Below are positions 17,642 through 26,376 of a DNA stretch of 64,000 nt, piece after piece. Position 1 is the stretch's first letter, and every line of letters starts with the position of its first letter. Source of the stretch: Chloroflexota bacterium. GTDB lineage: Bacteria > Chloroflexota > UBA11872. The stretch spans positions 66,826 to 130,825 of the forward strand of contig JAPOVQ010000014.1 of the NCBI GenBank assembly GCA_026708035.1. The letters are read 5' to 3'. A program made the position numbers and the translations under genes. The notes under the pieces were generated by a model. The model did no database searches and was not told where the DNA came from. It worked only from the letters and a program-made list of their open reading frames with translations.

Positions 17642-19849
17642 ATGACGCTGGCGCCGGCCCGACGCTGGACGCTGGCGGTCGTGCTTGCGGCTGTGCTCAC
17701 CACCGTCGGGCTCATGCCGGTCGCCGCCCATGCCAATCTCGTGCGAGCGATTCCGGCTGCCGGCTCCACGGTAGACACGCCGCCGCAGGTCGTCGCCGCC
17801 GAGTTCTCCGAGCGGATCGAGCCGGGTTTCAGCCGCATCGATGTCCTGGATGCCTCCGGGGCGTCGGTGACTGACGACCCCAGCCAGGTCGACCCGTCGA
17901 ACCGTTCCGCCATGTTGGTGCGCGTGCCGCCGCTCGCCGATGGCACCTACGTCGTGACCTGGCGCACCTTGTCGGTGGTCGACGGTCACGTTATCCGGGG
18001 CTCCTACGCCTTCAGCGTGGGCGAGCCCATCGACGCCGACGTGGCGAGCACCCCGGCGTCCGCGCTGGTTCTTAGCCCCGCCGAGCCCGTCCTTCGGGCC
18101 GCGCTGCTCGTCGGCGCCATGCTCGTGCTGGCCACCGCGGTGCATGTGCCGCTGATCTTCGCGCCGGCCGCCCGAGCGGTCGGCGTAAGGGCCGCGGGAT
18201 CCCGCTACGTCGAGCTCGGATGGATTGGATTCGGTCTGGCCGCCGGCGCCCACGTGGGACTGCTGGTGACCCAGGCCGCGAGCCTCGCCGGCGATGCCGA
18301 GGCGGACCTGGTCGGCGCCGTCGGCAACGCGCTCGGCTTGGGCCAGTGGGGCACGCTGTGGATCGTCCGGGCCGTCGTGCTCGCCGGGTTGGCCCTGGCC
18401 CTGATGCGAGCCGGCCGCGAATCGCGGCCGCTGCGAGCCTGGTTGCCGGTCGCGGCCCTGGCCGCGGCTGTGCTGGTCACAATCTCATTGGGCAGCCACG
18501 CGGCGGCGCTCCTCGAGTCCACGACGGCGGCCACCAGCGCCGACGTGCTCCATTTGCTCACCGCCGCTCTTTGGGCCGGCGGCCTCGCCCCGCTGCTTCT
18601 GTCGCTCGTGCATGCCCGCCGGACGCTCGACGGCAACCCGCGCCGCCGCCTGCTAGGGGCGCTGCTGGCGCGGTTTTCGACCATCGCCACGATCTCGGTC
18701 GGCGCTCTCGTCATCACCGGCGCGTTTGCCACCTGGATTCAGGTCGTCGAGCTGCCGCGCTTGGCGCAAACCGACTACGGCCGCGCGCTGGTGGCCAAGC
18801 TCGTGCTCGTGGCGCCGCTCATTGGCCTGGGCGGGGTCAACCTGCTCTGGACGCGGCGTCGACTGAACGAATTGCGGCCCACGGCTGCCGGCCGGTGGGC
18901 GCCGCGCCTGGTGGCCGCCGAGGTGCTGCTCGGCGTCGCCGTCGTTGCGGTGGTCGGCCTGCTGACCAGCCTCGAACCCGCGCGCCAGGTCGCGTTGGGC
19001 GATGCACGGGGCGTCAATCTGGAGGCCCGCCTTGACGACCTCGAAGTGGCCCTGAGCATTCAGCCGGGAACCCCGGGCCACAACACCGCCACTCTGACGC
19101 TTCAGGATCGGGGACAGCCCGTGGTCGACGCCGACATCCAGTTGCAGTTCAAGTTTCTCGACTCGGACATCGGGCAGCGCGATCTGCGTCCCGATCCGGA
19201 CGCTGACGGCCGCTACGTCGTGGCGGGCGATTTCATTGGCCTCGTCGGGCGCTGGCAGGCGCTGGTCGTTGTCCGGCGCCCCGGCGAGTTCGATGCGCGC
19301 GCGCCCTTCCGGTTCGACGTCACGCCCGGCGGTGCAGCGGCAGGCGGCGCGCGGCCACCGGCCGCCGACGACGTGCGCCGCGTGTGGGCCATTGCACTCG
19401 CGGGTCTGGGCCTACTGCTCGCCTTCGGCATGCTGCAGCCCATGGCCTGGGCGGACTGGGCGCGACGAGGCGTGACGGTCGCCGGCTTCGGCGCCGGCGC
19501 GGTTGGGCTTGCGCTGCTGGTCACCACCCCCGAGTTCACCCCGAGCTCGTTGAGTGCCGTGAACCCCGTGCCGCCCGACCAGACATCCATCGACGCCGGA
19601 CGCATGCACTTTGAGGCCCACTGCGTCAGTTGCCACGGTCCTGGCGGACAGGGCGACGGACCGCTGGCGGCCGGACTCGATCCGCCGCCGCTGGACTTGA
19701 CCATTCACGTGCCGCTGCACCCCGATGGCGAGCTCTACGCCTTCATCGAAGCGGGCATTGCCGACACGGCTATGCCGGCGTTCGGGGAGACGTTGACCGT
19801 GTTCGACATCTGGAACCTGGTCAACTTTCTCCAGACGCTGCCGCCGTAG
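17642..19849 (+). CDS. CopC-CopD-cytochrome c fusion protein
   Basis: 735 residues from the ATG at 17642; an ATG at 17621 is also possible. Module order: signal peptide (1-29); CopC beta-barrel (about 30-125) whose mature end begins H-A-N-L-V-R and which includes DGHVIRGSYAFSVG, so both copper-ligand His regions are present; an eight-TM CopD region (about 145-455); an extracytoplasmic YtkA-like beta domain (about 460-570); two TM helices; and a C-terminal cytochrome c (about 645-735) with C-V-S-C-H for heme and AMPAFG as axial Met. CopC binds Cu(II) and CopD is linked to copper import. The cytochrome tail suggests coupling of copper redox state to transport or delivery. Confidence 0.92.
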   Translation: MTLAPARRWTLAVVLAAVLTTVGLMPVAAHANLVRAIPAAGSTVDTPPQVVAAEFSERIEPGFSRIDVLDASGASVTDDPSQVDPSNRSAMLVRVPPLADGTYVVTWRTLSVVDGHVIRGSYAFSVGEPIDADVASTPASALVLSPAEPVLRAALLVGAMLVLATAVHVPLIFAPAARAVGVRAAGSRYVELGWIGFGLAAGAHVGLLVTQAASLAGDAEADLVGAVGNALGLGQWGTLWIVRAVVLAGLALALMRAGRESRPLRAWLPVAALAAAVLVTISLGSHAAALLESTTAATSADVLHLLTAALWAGGLAPLLLSLVHARRTLDGNPRRRLLGALLARFSTIATISVGALVITGAFATWIQVVELPRLAQTDYGRALVAKLVLVAPLIGLGGVNLLWTRRRLNELRPTAAGRWAPRLVAAEVLLGVAVVAVVGLLTSLEPARQVALGDARGVNLEARLDDLEVALSIQPGTPGHNTATLTLQDRGQPVVDADIQLQFKFLDSDIGQRDLRPDPDADGRYVVAGDFIGLVGRWQALVVVRRPGEFDARAPFRFDVTPGGAAAGGARPPAADDVRRVWAIALAGLGLLLAFGMLQPMAWADWARRGVTVAGFGAGAVGLALLVTTPEFTPSSLSAVNPVPPDQTSIDAGRMHFEAHCVSCHGPGGQGDGPLAAGLDPPPLDLTIHVPLHPDGELYAFIEAGIADTAMPAFGETLTVFDIWNLVNFLQTLPP

Positions 19850-19872
19850 CTCAGGCCTTCCAAACCCCTTCG

Positions 19873-19897
19873 TCATGCCGGCGAACGCCGGAATCCA
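19873..19897. repeat. Short REP-like palindrome
   Basis: ATGCCGGC, loop GAAC, GCCGGAAT, with one mismatch in the 8-bp arms. It lies between convergent genes, 23 bp after the CopCD stop, and belongs to the 10352/17529/55183 family. Confidence 0.7.
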
Positions 19898-19980
19898 GGT
19901 CCGGCCCCCTCTCCCTGTGGGTTGGCGTGAGGCGAACCGCCCTGTCCGTTATCCCCGCACCGACCGCCGACTTCCGGCTC

Positions 19981-19999
19981 CCTCTTCCCAGGGAAGAGG
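19981..19999. terminator. Possible bidirectional hairpin between convergent genes
   Basis: CCTCTTCCC and GGGAAGAGG form a perfect 9-bp inverted repeat around a single A, between the convergent CopCD fusion and SDR genes. No clear T-tract follows on either strand, so intrinsic termination is uncertain; it could equally be a dispersed repeat. Confidence 0.4.
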
Positions 20000-20015
20000 C
20001 CCGCGGTGAGGGACC

Positions 20016-20816
20016 CTACTCGTCGTAGTTCCCCGCCCAGGCGCCCTGGGCCATGTACCCGCCGTCGACGCACAGGTATTCGCCGGTGATCAGGCTGGCC
20101 TGATCGCTGGCGAGAAACATCGCCGCGTTGGCGATGTCCGCGGGCTGGCCGATGCGACCGATGGGATGCGTGCGCCCCCAGGTTTCCACCATGGCGTCCT
20201 CGTCGCCGGCCTCCCGTGCCTGCTGGCGCAGCATGGGCGTATCGATCGAGCCCGGGTTGATGGCCACCACCCGGATGTTCTCCCGCGCATAGTCCAGCGC
20301 CATGTTGCGCGTCAGGGAAAGCACCCCGCCTTTCGATGCCGCGTAGGCCGGCACCATCGGTTGCGATTGCAGCCCCTGCACGCTGGCGATGTTGATGACG
20401 ACGCCCCCGCCGCGCTCGCGCATCGAGGGAATGGCGTATTTCGACATCAGGAAGCAGGCCTTGAGGTTGACGCCGATGATCCGGTCCCAGCCCTCCTCGG
20501 TCTCGGCATCGAGCTTGACATAAGAACCCATCGGCTGAATGCCCGCGTTGTTCACCAGCACGTCGACACCGCCGAAGGCCGACACGGCCTGCTCGATGGC
20601 CCGCTTGGCGTCCGCGTGACTGCTCACGTCGGCAATCGCGTACTGCGCCGTGCACCCATCGTTTCCCAGGCTGCCGATAAGCGCCGCGGCCGCCGCCTCG
20701 TCGATGTCCACCACCGTGACCGACGCGCCGGCCCGCGCGAAGCCCTCGCTCACGCCGCCGCCGATGCCCTGGGCGCCGCCCGTCACCACGACTGATTTCC
20801 CGTCGAATGTGCCCAC
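20016..20816 (-). CDS. Short-chain dehydrogenase/reductase
   Basis: 266 residues from a GTG at 20816 with AAGGAG nine bases upstream. Classical SDR motifs: TGGAQGIGGGV for NAD(P) binding, V-N-N-A-G, NIASVQGLQS with the catalytic Ser region and Y-A-A-S-K, then INPGSIDTPM and YLCVDGGY at the end. VVDIDEA after strand 2 has an acidic residue typical of NAD(H) preference. It oxidises or reduces an alcohol or carbonyl of unknown identity, in the cytoplasm. It is divergent from the MFS transporter gene, which could move its substrate. Confidence 0.93.
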   Translation of the reverse strand: MGTFDGKSVVVTGGAQGIGGGVSEGFARAGASVTVVDIDEAAAAALIGSLGNDGCTAQYAIADVSSHADAKRAIEQAVSAFGGVDVLVNNAGIQPMGSYVKLDAETEEGWDRIIGVNLKACFLMSKYAIPSMRERGGGVVINIASVQGLQSQPMVPAYAASKGGVLSLTRNMALDYARENIRVVAINPGSIDTPMLRQQAREAGDEDAMVETWGRTHPIGRIGQPADIANAAMFLASDQASLITGEYLCVDGGYMAQGAWAGNYDE

Positions 20817-21010
20817 CTGTGCCCGCTCCTTGTGACCCCGCGTGCGGGTCCACGATAGCCCGTGTCGCGCCCGCCTAGAATGCCCGCACGTCCACGCCGG
20901 GAGACAGGCTCACGTCCATCATTCCGTCGCTGACCGCCCCACAGCGCATCACGGCGACGCTTTTTGCCGCCCAAGCCGCGTTTTCGGCCGCCGGCATCGC
21001 CAGCTTCTCG

Positions 21011-22159
21011 GTGCTGTCCATCAGCGCGGCGATCCTGGCCGGCAACCCCGCCTATGCGGGAATCCCCGGCGCCGCCATGCTGTTTGGCCGGGCGCTGGCG
21101 GCCTATCCCATCGGTTGGCTCATGGATGCCGCTGGGCGTCGGCCCGCGCTTGCGCTTGGCTATTTCACGGGCGTGGCCGGCGCGGTGGTGGGAGCCCTTT
21201 CCATCATGGGCGAGTCATACCCGGGGCTGGTTGTCGGAGCCGCAATCTTTGGCATGTCGCGGACGGCCAGCGATCAGTCGCGCTACGTCGCCGCCGAGGT
21301 GCATTCGCCGCAGCGCCGCGGGCGCATCATCGGCCGCATCGTCTTCGCCGGCACCATTGGGTCCATCACTGGGCCGCTGATTGTCAAGGCGTCCACGAGC
21401 CTGGCCGAGGGCGCCGGGATCGATGAATTCGCCGGGCCGTGGCTGGCCGCCGCCGTACTGGTCGGTGCGGCCGTGGCCCTGGTCCTCACGTTCGTACGAC
21501 CCGATCCACGCGACATGACCATCGCGTCGCCGCTGGCCGCCGTCACGGCGGGCGGCGGCCTGGACGCGGATGCGCGTCCGTTGCGCGAGATCTTTCGCGC
21601 CGTCAACGTCCGGGTGGCCGTGCTCGCCATGCTGGTCGGCCAGCTCGTGATGGTGATGGTGATGACCATCGCGCCCGTGCATCTCCACGATCACGGCCAC
21701 GTGCCCACCACCATCTCCATTGCCATCGCGGTCCACACCGTGGGCATGTTCGGGCTGGCGGCGCTCACCGGTCGCCTGGTGGACCGCTATGGTCAGATGC
21801 CGGTGATCGTGCTTGGCGCGGCCCAGCTGATCGCCGCCAGCGTGCTGACGCCGTTTTCGGCCGACCTGGGCGTGATGCTGCTGGCGATGTTCCTGGTTGG
21901 CTACGGCTGGAACATGTGCTTCGTCGCCGGCTCGGCCCTGCTGATCGACGGACTCTCGCCGCACGAGCGTGGCCGAACCCAGGGCGCCGGCGATGCGCTG
22001 GCCGCCGTGGCCGCGGCCACCGGCAGCCTGGCGACCGGCCCGGTGTTCAGCGCCGGCGGCATGAGCTGGGTCGGCGTCGCGGCGCTCGCGGGTTCTCTGG
22101 TGCTCGTCAGCGTCCTCGCCCGGCGCGGCCTCACGCGGCAGCGAGCGCTCGGGGCTTAG
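21011..22159 (+). CDS. MFS transporter (5' start unclear)
   Basis: 382 residues from the first canonical start (GTG, 21011), with about 11-12 TM helices and the A-loop motif GWLMDAAGRRPALALGY between TM2 and TM3. The reading frame is open upstream to 20879, and residues encoded from about 20930 (TATLFAAQAAFSAAG) look like the first half of TM1, so the real protein probably begins near 20910-20930. No ATG, GTG or TTG exists there in frame; a non-canonical start or a small sequence error is needed. The substrate is unknown. It is divergent from the SDR. Confidence 0.85.
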   Translation: MLSISAAILAGNPAYAGIPGAAMLFGRALAAYPIGWLMDAAGRRPALALGYFTGVAGAVVGALSIMGESYPGLVVGAAIFGMSRTASDQSRYVAAEVHSPQRRGRIIGRIVFAGTIGSITGPLIVKASTSLAEGAGIDEFAGPWLAAAVLVGAAVALVLTFVRPDPRDMTIASPLAAVTAGGGLDADARPLREIFRAVNVRVAVLAMLVGQLVMVMVMTIAPVHLHDHGHVPTTISIAIAVHTVGMFGLAALTGRLVDRYGQMPVIVLGAAQLIAASVLTPFSADLGVMLLAMFLVGYGWNMCFVAGSALLIDGLSPHERGRTQGAGDALAAVAAATGSLATGPVFSAGGMSWVGVAALAGSLVLVSVLARRGLTRQRALGA

Positions 22160-22209
22160 AACCGCCTCCGCTCAGCACAAGGACGATTAGTGGGTCGCAG
22201 CCTGCGCCG

Positions 22210-22827
22210 CTAGCGCAACGTGCGCACGCCGCGCGGCCACCGATAGCGACGCCACTTCTTGCGCGAGTCGTCTTCCTCCACGCGGAAGCGCCGCCGGCGC
22301 CGCGGGCGATCGGACCGCCGGTAGGCCACGACGAGATAGATGACGGCCAGGCTGCCGCCGGCGATTGCCGTCCACGCGCTGGGCACGAAATCCGGGTCAG
22401 CGACCAGGAAGGCAATACCCGCAGCGCAAAACGGCAAGCTGATGACGGCTGCGGCCTGCCGTCGGCTCATTGGCTGCAGCCACCATGAGGATTCGATGGC
22501 TGGGACAGGGGGCGCTGAACTGCTGCTGGCGGGGTGTTCGCCTGCCTCTGCCAAGTCGATTGGCCGGCGGCCCCAGGTTTTCCGGCGCACGAAAAGCAGA
22601 CCGCGGACCAACATCGACACGCCGGCTCCGGCCAGGATGAACCACATGCCGATCACCAGCGACTGCGTGATGAGCACAGCCGTGCCGAGCGCTACCAGGA
22701 AACACGCGGAGGCGGCGCCCAGCCAGCGCGAACGCGGCGGGCCGCGCCGCCTTCTGGGCTCTTCAAACTTCGGGTCACTCAGGGACGGCCCGCCCGGGCC
22801 AAGGCTGTCGTGCCACCCGTACGCCAT
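22210..22827 (-). CDS. Hypothetical four-TM membrane protein
   Basis: 205 residues. A Pro/Arg-rich N-terminus (about 1-33) is followed by two TM helices (about 34-55 and 60-78), a linker rich in Ser and Pro, two more TM helices (about 125-145 and 150-168), and a very basic tail containing R-R-R-R-R. The charged ends are probably cytoplasmic. No family was recognised. It converges with the MFS gene. Confidence 0.7.
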   Translation of the reverse strand: MAYGWHDSLGPGGPSLSDPKFEEPRRRRGPPRSRWLGAASACFLVALGTAVLITQSLVIGMWFILAGAGVSMLVRGLLFVRRKTWGRRPIDLAEAGEHPASSSSAPPVPAIESSWWLQPMSRRQAAAVISLPFCAAGIAFLVADPDFVPSAWTAIAGGSLAVIYLVVAYRRSDRPRRRRRFRVEEDDSRKKWRRYRWPRGVRTLR

Positions 22828-22954
22828 GGGGTCAGAATAGCCGGGGCGCCGTGCCGTCAGGCCGCGTTTGCGCGTGCGTGATGCGCGACTCGCCCCGATC
22901 CAGCCGACGACGTCGCCGTAGACTCACCGGCGAGGTTCCTGGGTGAGGCGTTGC

Positions 22955-23764
22955 ATGCGGGTCGTCTGCGTCATCCTGCTCGCGGCGCTGGTGCTGCCGG
23001 CCTGCGGCGAGCCGCAGAGCGAGTTCGACCGACTCATCGGGCGATTGTGCGCGCGGTATCAGTCCCCGGAATTCCAAACGGCCATTCTGACCGCGCGGCA
23101 AGAGAACGAGATCCTGCGCGATACGGAGTATTGGGCAATCAGAAGCGAATTGGATGCCCTCGGGAAGGGCAGCGCCACTGATTTGGTTACCGGAATGCGG
23201 GAGCTCTGCCCGGAGGCCTATTGGGAGTTGCAGTCAGTCACGCAGGGGAGGGACCTGAGCAGCCTCGCCACGCTGGATCGCTTGGCCATGCGCGCCTGCG
23301 CGCGCTTGCGGGAGCCGGCGGTGAAGGCCTGGCTGGCCGGCGAGGCGGGCGCGGAAGCGGACGGAGAGTTGGTGGAGGTTTTCCACGCCGGGAGGGATGC
23401 GGAGCTCCCCGTATTGCTCGAACCGGAGCTCTGGGTGCATTGTCCCGAGCTGGAGGAACAGATCGAGGCGGCGATTCGGGTCGTGAGCGGAGGTTGGGAG
23501 ATGATGCGCGCCCGCCTGCAGGCGCGGGAGACGTGCGCGAAGCTGGAGCACGCGCTGGGGCAACGGGAATCGGCGCGGGCCGGGGCCCTGGCGCTGGCCT
23601 GGGCGTCGGAGCTGGCGGCCTTGAACAGGGTGGATCGTGTTACGGCGGAGGTAATGCGGGCGGGGCAGCCGCCACTTGATCCTATCGCGGTGCCGGTCCT
23701 GCGGCGCGCATTGGAAGAACGCTGCCCGGAGGCGGCCGCGGCGGTGTCGGGCCTGCCGGGGTGA
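22955..23764 (+). CDS. Lipoprotein with three two-cysteine helical repeats
   Basis: 269 residues from the ATG at 22955. The signal ends in the lipobox L-P-A-C (Cys17). The mature part is alpha-helical, with six further cysteines at residues 32, 85, 115, 163, 194 and 257. They fall as three pairs with a recurring pattern: L-C-A-R-Y or C-A-R-L at the first Cys and C-P-E-x at the second. The downstream gene is a full-length paralog and starts within this stop codon (GTGA). It is probably anchored on the outer face of the membrane with disulfides within each repeat. No family was recognised. Confidence 0.78.
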   Translation: MRVVCVILLAALVLPACGEPQSEFDRLIGRLCARYQSPEFQTAILTARQENEILRDTEYWAIRSELDALGKGSATDLVTGMRELCPEAYWELQSVTQGRDLSSLATLDRLAMRACARLREPAVKAWLAGEAGAEADGELVEVFHAGRDAELPVLLEPELWVHCPELEEQIEAAIRVVSGGWEMMRARLQARETCAKLEHALGQRESARAGALALAWASELAALNRVDRVTAEVMRAGQPPLDPIAVPVLRRALEERCPEAAAAVSGLPG

Positions 23765-24558
23765 GGGAGTCTCGCCTCGGTGGGAAAATCCTGGGCGTCC
23801 TCATGCTGGCTGTGCTGGTGCTGACGGGATGCGGCTTCACCGAGCGAACGTACGACGAATTGGTCGAGCGCTTGTGCGCGCGGCTGGAACAGCTAGGAAA
23901 TCAGTCGAGCGTCTTGTCCTACGAGCGGCGTGGACAGACCTATGCCTCCTATCTCGGCGACTCCGAACTTCGCGAGATTATCGACGCCCTGGAAGACTTG
24001 GCGGATCGTCGCCGCACTCCCAATCACGAGCTGGCGGCGCGCACGAGCTGCCCCGAGGCCTGGTGGCGGTTTGTGTCACTCACGGACGGCGTCGAGCATA
24101 CGGCCGATATCGAGTTGGATCGCATCGCCGACGGCGTGTGCGAGCGGCTGAGGAACCCGGAGACGGCGGATTGGGTGCGACGCCGATATCGCGCCGAGCC
24201 CGACCGCGAGCTGCAGGTGCTCCTGGTCAGGGCGTTGGACCTGGGGCTTGACGAAGAACGTCTCCAGGTCATGCTAAATGCGCACTGCCGAGACATGAGC
24301 CTGCTGGCCCTGGTGAGGTGGGCGGTGGCGGACGTCGGCCGAAACACGCGCATGCCGTTCGCTCGGGAACGGGCGCCAGAGACCTGCCGGGCGCTCGAGC
24401 AGGCGCTAAGCGAGCCGGAAAGCGCCCGGCCGCGGGTGGTGGCGGAAGTCCTTGAGTCTGAGCGGTGGGAAGCCACCGTGACGACGGAGATGATGCTGAT
24501 TGCGGTGGCGGCGCGTTGCCCGGACACGGCCGCGGTCATTGACGCGCTTCTGGAATAA
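23761..24558 (+). CDS. Lipoprotein with three two-cysteine helical repeats, paralog
   Basis: 265 residues from a GTG overlapping the upstream stop. The signal ends in the lipobox L-T-G-C. As in the preceding gene, six cysteines follow in matching contexts: ERLCARLEQL, RTSCPEAWW, VCERLRNPE, NAHCRD, ETCRALEQAL and RCPDTAAV. Overall identity to the neighbour is modest, but cysteine order and length agree, so this is an old tandem duplication expressed as a coupled pair. Function unknown. Confidence 0.78.
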   Translation: MRESRLGGKILGVLMLAVLVLTGCGFTERTYDELVERLCARLEQLGNQSSVLSYERRGQTYASYLGDSELREIIDALEDLADRRRTPNHELAARTSCPEAWWRFVSLTDGVEHTADIELDRIADGVCERLRNPETADWVRRRYRAEPDRELQVLLVRALDLGLDEERLQVMLNAHCRDMSLLALVRWAVADVGRNTRMPFARERAPETCRALEQALSEPESARPRVVAEVLESERWEATVTTEMMLIAVAARCPDTAAVIDALLE

Positions 24559-24667
24559 GGCGCGCCTTGGGGGATCGACCCTGGAACGCTCTACCGAACG
24601 CCCGCTGGATCTGGGATTGGCCCGGAATCCTGCTCCGCAAACCGATTGGGCGTGGCGACATTACGCA

Positions 24668-26086
24668 CTAACCACCGCCACTCGCGGTGGTTTCGGAGTC
24701 AGACTCCGAATTCGGTGGCCGGTCGGACCGCCAGATGATGCCGAGGTCCTCGTCCAACGTGGCGATGAAGGGCTCTTGCGTGCTGCGGATGAAACCGGCG
24801 GCTACGCGAGGATTCTGCGACGAGTCGTTCAACGAAAACCCGGGGCTGCCTTGCGAAAAGCTCAGATTGGCGCGCACTGTGCCCTGGGAATCGTAGAGCT
24901 CGAACGCGGAACCCTGCGGCGTATGCGCCACGCTGGTCCGCAGGGTGCCGGATTCGTCGAACAGCCCCAGCACTCCACCATCGGCGCTGATGCCGAGTGC
25001 CGTCCTTGGAATCCCCTGCTCGTCCTGCAAAACGAGCCTGGTGGTGTCGGCCGTGTCGCTCAAGTGCGCGCGCACGGTGCCCTCGGCGTCGGCGAGTTCA
25101 AGCGTTGGCCCAGGACCTACGAAGCCCAGGGCGGCGCGGATGGTGCCCGTCTCATCGGAGAAACCCATGACCGATCCATCGTCCGAGACTCCTAGGGATA
25201 CGCTGAAGCTGTCCTGCGCGTCGAAGAGGAAGAGTGACGAGGCTTCATCACTGCTCTCGAGGACGGAACGAACCTGGCCGCGAGGCCCAAAGAACGACAG
25301 GGATGTCTCGAAGGGATTGACCATGAACGCGGCGCGCTGCTCCTCCTCATCGCCCCTCAGGATGACTCCGACCTGGTCCAGATTGGTGAGACCAAAGTCC
25401 CCCCGCGCGTTGCCGGCGGCATCGTGGAGCCTGAGGATCGGACCGGTCGGACCGGCGCTCAGCTTCGCGCGCGGGAAGTCTTCCCTATCGGCCAGCACGA
25501 CTTCGGGAGAGTCATCGCGGACGCCGACGAGCAAGCGCCGGTCGCCCTCTTGATCCCAGAATCGGAGGAAGCCATCGCCGTTTCCGGAGGCGGAGCTGAG
25601 CGCAAGCGCCGTCCGGGGGCGCCCCTCGAGGTCGACCATTTCCAGGTGGGGAAGGCCATTCGCGTTGAGCTTCAGCGTGGCGCGGGCGGAACTCGCGGCC
25701 AGTCCCGGACCGTTGACCGTAAGCTCCGGCCCGGTGTTCGTCACGCCGATGAACACCTGAGACTCGCCGCTCACATCCGAAACTCGCAATGACGGCCCGG
25801 CTTCGTCCATCTGCAGGACGGCGCGTTCGTGGCCGATGTCGTCCACGAGACGGAAGCGGCGGGCGCTGAGCACGGGTTGAACCGCATCAAGCGAGATGGG
25901 CGCGTCTTCCAGGGCAAGCACGCGCGGCTCCAGGGCTGCCGCTGCGGCTTCGAGCCGGTCGACTCGCGCGGTGGCGTCGGCAAGCTCCTGCTGCAACCCC
26001 ACGACTAGCAGGAAGGCGACCGCTGCGAAGGCGATGGCGCCAAGCGGCACGGCCACTAATCCGAAGAGCTGAAGGCGGCGTTTCAT
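24668..26086 (-). CDS. Membrane-anchored coiled-coil protein with 22-residue beta repeats
   Basis: 472 residues. A basic start and a TM helix (about 8-30) are followed by a coiled coil (about 32-62, ELADATARVDRLEAAAAALE) and then a long run of repeats to about residue 450. In the last third the period is exactly 22: hydrophobic-x-hydrophobic-x-D-x-x-G-x-x-R-x-x-hydrophobic, as in LELADAEGTVRAHLS, LVLQDEQGIPRTALG, LGLFDESGTLRTSV and FELYDSQGTVRANLS. The pattern suggests a beta-solenoid or trimeric beta stalk projecting from the cell surface. The Ser/Glu-rich tail has no sorting motif. No enzyme motif is present. Confidence 0.8.
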   Translation of the reverse strand: MKRRLQLFGLVAVPLGAIAFAAVAFLLVVGLQQELADATARVDRLEAAAAALEPRVLALEDAPISLDAVQPVLSARRFRLVDDIGHERAVLQMDEAGPSLRVSDVSGESQVFIGVTNTGPELTVNGPGLAASSARATLKLNANGLPHLEMVDLEGRPRTALALSSASGNGDGFLRFWDQEGDRRLLVGVRDDSPEVVLADREDFPRAKLSAGPTGPILRLHDAAGNARGDFGLTNLDQVGVILRGDEEEQRAAFMVNPFETSLSFFGPRGQVRSVLESSDEASSLFLFDAQDSFSVSLGVSDDGSVMGFSDETGTIRAALGFVGPGPTLELADAEGTVRAHLSDTADTTRLVLQDEQGIPRTALGISADGGVLGLFDESGTLRTSVAHTPQGSAFELYDSQGTVRANLSFSQGSPGFSLNDSSQNPRVAAGFIRSTQEPFIATLDEDLGIIWRSDRPPNSESDSETTASGGG

Positions 26087-26376
26087 CGGTGAACTCCCTC
26101 GTTGACGACTTGAGTCTGGTGAGCGGAGCCCGCGCGGGCCCCGGAGCGTCCAGTGTCGCCTGGAACGTACCCTACGGTTCCGACCGCGGTCGCGGTGGCG
26201 AGCAATTGCTCACCCAGACGGAGACCCTTGCGGAAACCGGTCGGGGCGGGACTGTGATGCGCCCGTCCGGCTTGACTCCAGCCGCGAATCGAGTTCGGGG
26301 CAGGCCCTCCGCCGGCATGACGCAGGGATGACGCAAAGGTCTCCAGACTCGGGTAATTGAGTCGGCGGACGGTTCC

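Noticed and set aside
17219-18253. A 344-codon minus-strand open frame across the 16503 and CopCD genes
   Set aside because: It is antisense to two genes with signal peptides and metal motifs, and its sequence is low-complexity His/Gly/Arg.
21031-21066. REP palindrome inside the MFS gene (CCCCGCCTATGCGGG)
   Set aside because: It resembles the palindromes but encodes G-N-P-A-Y-A-G-I-P, which fits the TM1-TM2 loop. Chance or codon bias is simpler.
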